64,000 nucleotides of DNA from the NCBI GenBank assembly GCA_030267565.1, contig BRXU01000039.1:682001-746000 (forward strand), read 5' to 3'. Source of the stretch: Pleodorina starrii (lineage: Eukaryota; Chlorophyta; Chlorophyceae; Chlamydomonadales; Volvocaceae). The position numbers and the translations under genes were made by a program. Positions 55,547 to 64,000 of this stretch are shown here, piece after piece; position 1 is the stretch's first letter; every line of letters begins with the position of its first letter. The notes under the pieces were generated by a model. The model saw only the letters and a program-made list of their open reading frames with translations, searched no databases and was not told the origin of the DNA.

Positions 55547-58500
55547 GGGAGGAGGGCATCGAGGCGCAGATGTGGGCTGACGTGGACGGCCCTGCGCTTC
55601 TGTCGTACTATTCCATGGAGCCTGAGGTATGACACGGGTACGACATGGGTACGACCCGGGTTCTGGAGCGCGCCGCGTGGAGGCGTCCGTGCGTGCCCCC
55701 AGTCGCCCCATTCGCCCCCAGTCGCACGTTCCACAGCGGACGTCCCTTTCTGCTGGACAGCGCACGTTGCCGGCGGGATCCTTTTTGTCGTACCGTGGCG
55801 CCCATACACACACGCGTCCGTTGGGGGGGGGGCGGCGTGTGGAGGGAGGGTCGCCGTGTACGGCATCAGGACTTGCCTGCCGTGTTGCACAAACCCCATC
55901 CTCCCGCCCCCAACCGCCCGAACGCACACACCCAGGGTCGGGTCTCACACCAGCCCCCGCCGAACCGTCGGCGCGCCCTCCCGCAGGCCGTAGCCGCGCT
56001 TCAGTACGACAACTCGCGGCAGCTCGTACGGGACATCTGGGCCTTCATGCGGCGATTTACCAACGACCTCCGATTCGACAACGACTCGTGTGAGTCGACG
56101 AGTGTCAGACCTCAGCGCCACACACGGTCCTTGGCCACGTGCCACACACGGTCCTTGGCCACGTGCCATACACGATCCTTGGCCACGTGCCACACACGAT
56201 CCTTGGCCACGTGCCACACACGATCCTTGGTCACGTGCCACACACGGTCCTTGGCCACGTGCCACACACGATCCTTGGTCACGTGCCACACACGATCCTC
56301 CGTTGTGCGCCCGTCCCGTGATCTGCCCCACCTCGGTTCCCTGGTGCGGTCCAGGGGTTTAGGGCTTCACACAGCGTCCATCCACCCAGACCCTCCCGCG
56401 TCATCCATTCTCTGTACGCCACCCACGTCGTGCCTCCCCTATCGCTTCCGGTGTCACTTGCAGGGATCGATCAGGGGTTCGACCATTATCAGCAGCAGCA
56501 TGACCAGCGGGCCGCGTCTGACGCCACCGCCGCCGCCGACGACGACGACGACGCAGCGGCGGCGGCGGCGGCAGCGGCGGCCACGACAGGAGGAGCAACC
56601 GAGTTTGAACCGCGCTTTCAGCAGCAGCAACAACAGCAAGAACAACGGGAACTAATTTTGGACGATGATGATGAGAGCTTGCACCTGCGCCGCCGGCAGC
56701 AGCTGGTGGCGGCCGTCGGCGCCGCCCTCGGCGGCACTGGCGCTGGCGCGATGGACGAGGTTGATGAGGGCGATGAGGCCCAGCGCGGCTGGCTGATGGC
56801 TTCGTCGTCTCGGCGGCGGGAGCGTCATGGCCCGATGCGCGTGTACCGCAGCTCCGAAACCCGGGTGGTGGTCAAGGTCCCCACGGGCTGCAAGTACCGC
56901 TACAATGTGCGTCGCGTCGGGGAGGTGGAGAGGAGGGAGAGGAGGGAGAGGGCTAGGACGGGCGAGCGGGCGGCGGGGGAGGAGGAGGAGGGGCGGCCGC
57001 CGAGACGGTTGCGGCTGGGGGGTGGAAGGGAGGGGAAGGGAGGGCCCGGCTGTGGCCCCTTCTGCGGTCTAGAGACCCCGGATGCACACACCCGGATGCA
57101 TAACCCAACACCGGCAACGTGTCTCTTCCCCCACCCCCACCCCCACGGCCCCACCCCGCGCGCCGATCTGCCCACCGCTGCTTGCTCTGCGCTTTACTCC
57201 ACACTCCGTCCCAGCTCGGCCCCGCCGCTCGGCTCTGATCCCGCGCACCGCTCCTCTCCTCTCTCTCCGGCGCCGCTGCCCTCTCTCCCAACCCCACCAG
57301 ACCCACCGCAAACGCACCCAAATCCCCAAACCCCCGCTCTCTCTCCCCTTCTCCCCCTCCACCCCCCGCCCCTCCAAACCCCCCTAAACGCAGGTGAACC
57401 CCACCTCGCACGTGTTCGATTCCCCCACTCGTCACCACGCGCATATTGAGTGGCGCACCATCCTGCTGACCGTCGCCGCGCTGTCCACCGTCCTGGCGGT
57501 GCTGGGTCTGGGCACCTGCACCTACTTCTCACACAGACACGCCGTCTACGTTGCGAGCTACTGGGAGTATCAGGCAGTCAAGGTGGGTGGGCGGCCGGTC
57601 GGGTGAATGTGGGTGGGTGGGTGAGTGGGAGTACCAGGCAGTCAAGGTGGGTGGGCGGCCGGTCGGGTGAATGTGGGTGGGTGGGTGAGTGGGAGTACCA
57701 GGCAGTCAAGGTGGGTGGGCGGCCGGTCGGGTGAATGTGGGTGGGTGGGTGAGTGGGAGTACCAGGCAGTCAAGGTGGGTGGGCGGCCGGTCGGGTGAAT
57801 GTGGGTGGGTGGGTGAGTGGGAGTATCAGGCAGTCAAGGTGGGTGGGCGGCCGGTCGGGTGAATGTGGGTGGGTGGGTGAGTGGGAGTACCAGGCAGTCA
57901 AGGTGGGTGGGCGGCCGGTCGGGTGAAGGTGGGTGGGTGGGTGTGTGGGTGAGTGGGAGTACCAGGCAGTCAAGGTGGGTGGGCGGCCGGTCGGGTGAAT
58001 GTGGGTGGGTGGGTGAGTGGGAGTATCAGGCAGTCAAGGTGGGTGGGCGGCCGGTCGGGTGAATGTGGGTGGGTGGGTGAGTGGGAGTATCAGGCAGTCA
58101 AGGTGGGTGGGCGGCCGGTCGGGTGAATGTGGGTGGGTGGGTGAGTGGGAGTACCAGGCAGTCAAGGTGGGTGGGCGGCCGGTCGGGTGAATGTGGGTGG
58201 GTGGGTGAGTGGGAGTACCAGGCAGTCAAGGTGGGTGGGCGGCCGGTCGGGTGAATGTGGGTGGGTGGGTGAGTGGGAGTATCAGGCAGTCAAGGTGGGT
58301 GGGCGGCCGGTCGGGTGAATGTGGGTGGGTGGGTGAGTGGGAGTACCAGGCAGTCAAGGTGGGTGGGCGGCCGGTCGGGTGAATGTGGGTGGGTGGGTGA
58401 GTGGGAGTACCAGGCAGTCAAGGTGGGTGGGCGGCCGGTCGGGTGAATGTGGGTGGGTGGGTGAGTGGGAGTATCAGGCAGTCAAGGTGGGTGGGCGGCC

Positions 58501-61500
58501 GGTCGGGTGAATGTGGGTGGGTGGGTGAGTGGGAGTACCAGGCAGTCAAGGTGGGTGGGCGGCCGGTCGGGTGAATGTGGGTGGGTGGGTGAGTGGGAGT
58601 ATCAGGCAGTCAAGGTGGGTGGGCGGCCGGTCGGGTGAATGTGGGTGGGTGGGTGAGTGGGAGTATCAGGCAGTCAAGGTGGGTGGGCGGCCGGTCGGGT
58701 GAATGTGGGTGGGTGGGTGAGTGGGAGTATCAGGCAGTCAAGGTGGGTGGGCGGCCGGTCGGGTGAATGTGGGTGGGTGGGTGAGTGGGAGTACCAGGCA
58801 GTCAAGGTGGGTGGGCGGCCGGTCGGGTGAATGTGGGTGGGTGGGTGAGTGGGTGAGTGGGAGTATCAGGCAGTCAAGGTGGGTGGGCGGCCGGTCGGGT
58901 GAATGTGGGTGGGTGGGTGAGTGGGAGTACCAGGCAGTCAAGGTGGGTGGGCGGCCGGTCGGGTGAATGTGGGTGGGTGGGTGAGTGGGAGTACCAGGCA
59001 GTCAAGGTGGGTGGGCGGCCGGTCGGGTGAATGTGGGTGGGTGGGTGAGTGGGAGTATCAGGCAGTCAAGGTGGGTGGGCGGCCGGTCGGGTGAATGTGG
59101 GTGGGTGGGTGAGTGGGAGTACCAGGCAGTCAAGGTGGGTGGGCGGCCGGTCGGGTGAATGTGGGTGGGTGGGTGAGTGGGTGAGTGGGAGTACCAGGCA
59201 GTCAAGGTGGGTGGGCGGCCGGTCGGGTGAATGTGGGTGGGTGGGTGAGTGGGAGTAACAGGCAGTCAAGGTGGGTGGGCGGCCGGTCGGGTGAATGTGG
59301 GTGGGTGGGTGAGTGGGAGTATCAGGCAGTCAAGGTGGGTGGGCGGCCGGTCGGGTGAATGTGGGTGGGTGGGTGAGTGGGAGTACCAGGCAGTCAAGGT
59401 GGGTGGGCGGCCGGTCGGGTGAATGTGGGTGGGTGGGTGAGTGGGAGTACCAGGCAGTCAAGGTGGGTGGGCGGCGGGTGGGGTGAATGTGGGTGGGTGG
59501 GTGAGTGGGAGTACCAGGCAGTCAAGGTGGGTGGGCGGCCGGTCGGGTGAATGTGGGTAGGTGGGTGAGTGGGAGTATCAGGCAGTCAAGGTGGGTGGGC
59601 GGCCGGTCGGGTGAATGTGGGTGGGTGGGTGAGTGGGAGTACCAGGCAGTCAAGGTGGGTGGGCGGCCGGTCGGGTGAATGTGGGTGGGTGGGTGAGTGG
59701 GAGTACCAGGCAGTCAAGGTGGGTGGGCGGCCGGTCGGGTGAATGTGGGTGGGTGGGTGAGTGGGAGTACCAGGCAGTCAAGGTGGGTGGGCGGCCGGTC
59801 GGGTGAATGTGGGTGGGTGGGTGAGTGGGAGTATCAGGCAGTCAAGGTGGGTGGGCGGCCGGTCGGGTGAATGTGGGTGGGTGGGTGAGTGGGAGTACCA
59901 GGCAGTCAAGGTGGGTGGGCGGCCGGTCGGGTGAATGTGGGTGGGTGGGTGAGTGGGAGTACCAGGCAGTCAAGGTGGGTGGGCGGCCGGTCGGGTGAAT
60001 GTGGGTGGGTGGGTGAGTGGGAGTATCAGGCAGTCAAGGTGGGTGGGCGGCCGGTCGGGTGAATGTGGGTGGGTGGGTGAGTGGGAGTACCAGGCAGTCA
60101 AGGTGGGTGGGCGGCCGGTGGGGTGATTGTGGGTGGGGGGGTGAGTGGGAGTACCAGGCAGTCAAGGTGGGTGGGCGGCCGGTCGGGTGAATGTGGGTGG
60201 GTGGGTGAGTGGGAGTACCAGGCAGTCAAGGTGGGTGGGCGGCCGGTCGGGTGAATGTGGGTGGGTGGGTGAGTGGGAGTACCAGGCAGTCAAGGTGGGT
60301 GGGCGGCCGGTCGGGTGAATGTGGGTGGGTGGGTGGGTGAGTGGGAATACCAGGCAATCAAGCTGGGCGGGTGGGTGGATGTGGGTGGGCGGGTGGGTGA
60401 GTGGGAATACCAGGCAGTCAAGGTGGGTGGGTGGATGTGGGTGGGTGGATGTGGGTGGATGTGGGTGGGTAATCAAAACGGCCCGGGGCGAGGGAACGCA
60501 ACGCAGTTACCTGGGATATTACCTGAGGATTACCTGATATCTCCAGCAGAAATAAAACGTGCGCGCGGGTGGGTGGGCGTACCAAGCGAGCAAGGTAAGT
60601 GGGTGGGTAGTGGGTGGGTGGGTGGGAGCACCAGGCCGTCAAGGTCGGTGGGTAGGCGGGCGGGCGGGTAAGAAAGAAGATACCGCAGCGGAGGGACGGG
60701 GACGACGGTCGCGAAGAACGGCCCCAGGCCGCCAAGGCGTGTGGGTGGGTAGGCGGGCGGGTGGATGTGCCGTGTGAGCGCGAGGGGGCGTGAAGGAGGC
60801 GTGTGGGGGGACGTGCGTGGTGAAGACGGGTGACGAGGGGGACGCAGAGGGTCGAAGAGGGCGGTAGGGGCAGCAGAGGGGCGAATGGGGGTGCGAGGCA
60901 GTTGGGTTTTAGGGTGGAGATGTAAAACAGGGGTTGGGAGATGTAGAACAGGGCTGGAGCTGGAGCTGTCATGCATGCATGCTGGAGGTTTGGGAGTGTG
61001 CCAGGCCGCATTGAACTGTGGCTAGCCAGAGCTGTGACTGACCCGGATTTGGGCCTTCAACCCGGGTTGGGCCGCGTTGGGAGCGGAGGGCTGCGGTATA
61101 TCTATGTGCGTTAAGAACCACAAACACATGCTGTCCGCCCTCTTGGCACGTCCTGCAAGATGCAGATCCTGGCACGCCGCGTGCAAGCATCCTGCATGCC
61201 ATGTGGTGTCGTCCGCACATCCATCCGCCCGCCCGCCCGCCCTCCCGCAGGACCAACTCGGCTCCGAGCTGCCTCCCTCCACCTACCTCCGGCTATTCGG
61301 CGAGGAACCCAAATCCGCCGCCGCCGCGGCCGCCGCGACGGCGGCGGCCCTGGCCGCCGCACGCGCCGCCAGAGGCGGCGCCGCCGCCGCAACCGCAGCG
61401 CCGCCGCAAGCGGCGGCGCCGGCGGCGGCGGCGGCTCCGCCGCCGCCGCAGCTGTCTTCGGCGATCCAGCAGCACCCGGCCGCGGGGCTTAGCGCTCAGG

Positions 61501-61670
61501 CAGCGAGCGCGCCGCAAACCGGTGCCGGTGAGCCCGACGGCACCAGCTCCCAAAGCAGTAACGCCAACGGGAGCGGACTTGCGGCCGTCGCTGCCAATGC
61601 CGCCGCGGCGGCGGCGCTGGTGCCGGTGCCGGCGGCGGTTCCGCCTCCGGTGATGGGCCATTCTAGTTGA
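55547..61670 (+). CDS. Single-pass membrane protein, C-terminal five exons (5' end not found)
   Basis: Exons: 55547 (or 55570)-55626, 55987-56089, 56464-56906, 57394-57582, 61251-61670. Phases agree (0, 1, 0, 0) with GT-AG sites and TGA at 61668-61670. The sequence runs WADVDGPALLSYYSMEPE, then QYDNSRQLVRDIWAFMRRF and SWIDQGFDHY. Acidic, poly-Ala and poly-Gln regions follow, then VVVKVPTGCKYRYN. The transmembrane helix is ILLTVAALSTVLAVLGLG, followed by CTYFSHRHAVYVASYWEYQ, the tail SELPPSTYLRLFGEE and a long Ala/Pro-rich C-terminus. The family is unrecognised. The exon 3 end could instead be six codons later (GAG|GTGGAG), also in phase 0. Confidence 0.58.
56118..56303. repeat. 24-bp tandem array, each unit with CACGTG
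   Basis: About 7.5 units of TCCTTGG(C/T)CACGTGCCA plus CACACGG/ACGA variants, with seven CACGTG palindromes. It lies in intron 56090-56463. Confidence 0.88.
57394..57582 (+). CDS. Membrane-protein exon with the transmembrane helix
   Basis: Acceptor AAACGCAG, 63 codons, donor GTCAAG|GTGGGT. It encodes VNPTSHVFDSPTRHHAHIEW, the hydrophobic helix, and the juxtamembrane WEYQAVK. The last 20 nt plus the donor are the sequence copied in the downstream 64-bp array. Confidence 0.65.
57583..60430. repeat. 64-bp minisatellite duplicating an exon end and its 5' splice site (about 44 units)
   Basis: The period is 64 bp. Each unit contains TGGGAGTA(C/T)CAGGCAGTC then AAG|GTGGGTGGGCGG, the last 20 nt of exon 57394-57582 and its donor, followed by GGTCGGGTGAATGTGGG and GGGTGAG. 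Copies are almost identical. Degenerate copies continue to about 60660. Confidence 0.93.
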
Positions 61671-61723
61671 GGCGCGTGCGGCGATGGCTTGATGCGGGGT
61701 ATGGGATGGGGGGTGCTGGGGCT

Positions 61724-61728
61724 TGTAA
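61724..61728 (+). promoter_or_regulatory. TGTAA polyadenylation signal
   Basis: TGTAA lies 54 nt after the TGA of the plus-strand membrane-protein gene. TGTAA is the usual poly(A) signal of volvocine nuclear genes. A second one is at about 63624. Confidence 0.5.
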
Positions 61729-62293
61729 AGGAGAGGAAAGGAGAGGAAAGCCTGGTGGCGGGGGGGAGGGGCGGGTTGACGGCGCTTAGGGCGCCTCCCT
61801 TGTGGGTAGGTCGGATATGTCCTGTCTGGCGCGCCTGTGCTATCTCCCTCCCTCCTGCCTGTCAGTGCGGTGTGGTGCCGCTGGCGGGCCGCATGGCGAC
61901 AGGAACGTTGCTTACGCGGCGGAATCCGGTGCGTCAGGTGTTTGTGTGTGTGTATGTCTTTTTGGATGCATCCTGGCCGCTGGTCTCCCATCGTTGGCTG
62001 CGCACCTAGAGGCATGTGCTGCGTGTGTTTGCTGCTCATGTTGCTCGTGGCCTCCCTCGCTGCCCTGCCCTGTGCCTTACTCCCATATGCAATCCTCCAT
62101 GGGCCCGCCGGGGCCAGGCAGGCGCCGCCCTGCTCTTTAATGGTGCACGGGCTGAAAGGAGGGCAGGCTGGGGCTGCTTTCGGCACCATGGTTTGTCGTG
62201 AAGGGGGGCTGGGTGACACGGCACGCCCTGTCTTGCCTGTCGCCCGCTCCGGGCAGGGTCGTCGCATGTTCTTTCTTGCATTTGCGCGCGAGA

Positions 62294-62332
62294 CTCTGTC
62301 CCTGTCTCTGTCCCTGTCTCTGTCTCTGTCTG
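62294..62332. repeat. CTGTCT/CTGTCC hexamer run
   Basis: About six imperfect units. Confidence 0.85.
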
Positions 62333-62894
62333 CCTCCCGAAATGCCTGTCGAGGGTGCGCGTCGCTGAAAGCGCGGGCGCCGTACTGCACAGCTGTACAG
62401 CTTTACCTCTTATCATCACATCACGCATTGTCGGCCGGCTACACATGCGGCGGCGGCGGCGGCCGTCATGCGCATCCGCGCGCTGCGTTACCTCGTCCCT
62501 CCCCGTGCTCGGCTTGATCGCTGGCCGCATGGCATCTCGAGTCGAGCTCCTCGGGCGACGGGCGATGGCGCCATCACGCAGCCGGTGTGGTACAGGGCCC
62601 CAAGTCCACGTTCAGGCGCAAAACGCAAAATGCTACACCTTCCGGGTCTGCGGGTCCCGTTTCTAGTTGGCTGTGGCTGTTGCTGTGGTTAGGGGGGCCT
62701 GGGCCGGGCTTTTGGAAGGGGTAACAGCTAACAGGCAGGCAGTAGCGGTAGTCAGGCTCTGGGAAGCGCACGAGGCACCCTGCCACGGCTCAATTGTTGA
62801 CTTCTGTGCCCGCTTCTTCAGACACAAGAAGGGGGCATGACAATAGTATGAAGATTTAGGGCATGGGAGTTCGGTCGACCACCCGGCGCGGCTA

Positions 62895-62912
62895 GATGAC
62901 CCATGGGTCATC
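62895..62912. repeat. Perfect 18-bp palindrome
   Basis: GATGACCCATGGGTCATC. Related TGACCC(R)(Y)GGGTC words occur at about 27687, 45526-45600 and inside the A and B exons of the giant gene. Confidence 0.8.
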
Positions 62913-64000
62913 AAGTGACGATGTTCGCCGGTGCGGGCCGGCTGGCTGGCTGGTGTGTGTGCCTGCCCTCCTTTGGGCAATGGTTGGTCTTCAGGTCAAA
63001 TCTCACGTTCAGTTTTGGTACGATGGTTTGGATTCCTTCAGGCCGGCATGCTTTGATGCTTATAGGGTGATATGGTTTTAGGGTTTTAGGCGCCGCCACA
63101 GCAGCAGTTGTTGTTGTGGTTGTTGTTGCGGTGGGATCCAGACCCACCCGCGGAGGGGTCGAGCAAGCAGCCAGCGGGTCAGCGGGTCAGCGGGTCCCCC
63201 GTGCACTGCAGCAGCAGCGCCAGCTACTGCACGGTATGCTATTATGAAGACTGCTTGCTTGGGCTTGTGCTTGTGAAGAGTAGCGAGGGGAGGGGGTAAG
63301 AAGAAGACACCGGGACGGGGCGGGGGAGCTGCGCGACTCTTTTGAGGTGTGGACGCTGCCGCAGTACGGCAGTCGGGCGATGTACGGCATGTCTGGGACG
63401 CGGCGCGGGGGCGCGCGCCGCCTGACGGGTTCCGACTTTCCGGGTCGCGCTTCTTTTCTCTTGGCGCCGTCCTGCTGGCATCCTGGGGGAGCTCGCAGGG
63501 CCCGCAGTGACCTGGGTCGTTGTCGGGGCGGGGGCCCATACAACGGTGCCCGGGGGAGGGCGTGTCTTTTCCTAGGCCGATGATTCCCCTTTGTATGTAG
63601 CTTAGTATGCGACATTGCACCCTGTAAGGTATTGAATTTTGGGTTGCTGCTGCAGGCGGCAGTGATAGGTAGCGGCGGCGGTGGCGGTGGCGGTGGCTGA
63701 CGACATGGGCAGACTCGACGTGACGTACGGCGCCGCCGCTTGCGTTTCTTTGCGGTCTGTCTGACCGCTTTTCTCTGTTCGATCGAAACTCGGCTGGAAT
63801 AATCCAACGAGCGCAGATTTTCCAGGGCGGCCGTTGTGTCATGCCGTGTTGCGATGAGTGCCGGAGAGGAAGATGGCGGCCGGTTTCCGCTTTCCGCTTT
63901 CCGGTCGCCCTAACGGGTGGCAATCCGACCCGCTGGACGCAAGGTGTCGGAAGGCCGTTGGGGTCACCTGCCCAGGTCAGTGGTCGCAACCCGGAGTAAG

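Larger units (their letters stand above)
61671..64000. other. 3' flank without a convincing gene
   Basis: It contains a CTGTCT/CTGTCC run (62294-62332), an 18-bp palindrome (62895-62912) and a short TTTTAGGG pair near 63075. A 303-codon minus-strand frame at its right end has no motif or splice support. Confidence 0.45.

Noticed and set aside
54750..55580. 276-codon plus-strand open frame
   Set aside because: No recognisable domain, mixed codon usage, and no phase-compatible link to the exons at 55.6 kb.
57583..60430. CRISPR-like array
   Set aside because: Units are contiguous with no variable spacers, and the context is a eukaryotic intron.
63078..63989. 303-codon minus-strand open frame
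   Set aside because: Arg/Pro-rich composition typical of GC-rich noncoding DNA, no motif, start or splice support.
1..64000. Bacterial contamination suggested by the [14 protein letters not shown] domain
   Set aside because: The domain is split by a phased GT-AG intron and embedded between PKD and Pro-rich exons with eukaryotic repeats.

Overview
The window looks like nuclear DNA of a volvocine green alga (Chlamydomonadales; species not identified). It is GC-rich and carries short GT-AG introns, very long Ser/Pro (hydroxyproline-type) coding tracts, poly-Ala/Gln/Gly runs inside exons, a TTTTAGGG-like telomeric motif, a TGTAA polyadenylation signal, and LINE and SINE fragments. All gene models below were built by hand from open frames, splice-site consensus and intron-phase agreement; none has transcript support here.

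Layout. (1) 1-20298, minus strand: one giant secreted modular gene, open at the left edge. Exon 1 encodes a signal peptide, exon 2 a PKD domain. A four-exon cassette follows, repeated four times: A = Pro-rich stalk plus a DxNxNG-type domain; B = helical continuation; C = Cys-containing exon; D = degenerate PKD. Every junction keeps frame, giving more than 4,960 residues inside the window. The A exon of module 2 is 6.7 kb and holds about 160 copies of a 12-residue Ser/Pro repeat. (2) 24457-33316, minus strand: a 10-exon gene for a predicted type I membrane protein of about 1,555 residues, with signal peptide, unrecognised ectodomain, Pro-rich stalk, poly-Gln and one transmembrane helix. (3) 39408-53657, minus strand: a helical-repeat gene resembling octotricopeptide/FAST-kinase-like proteins. 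Its introns hold a nested LINE/SINE cluster (41.3-44.8 kb) and an oppositely oriented 5'-truncated LINE (47.1-49.9 kb, 3' tail possibly to about 51.2 kb). It may be one gene or two. (4) 55547-61670, plus strand: the 3' part of a gene for a single-pass membrane protein. Its last intron is filled by about 44 copies of a 64-bp unit that duplicates the exon end and its 5' splice site.

The gaps (20.3-24.4, 33.3-39.4, 53.7-55.5 and 61.7-64 kb) hold minisatellites, palindromes, interstitial telomere-like repeats and degenerate repeats, with no convincing gene. Two of the four genes encode Pro-rich extracellular proteins, so the locus looks dedicated largely to the cell wall, extracellular matrix or cell surface. 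The main candidate for something undescribed is the giant modular gene: its cassette is phase-symmetric (phase 1 to phase 1), its ectodomain resembles a bacterial adhesin-type domain, and its stalk length is set by an expanding in-frame array.
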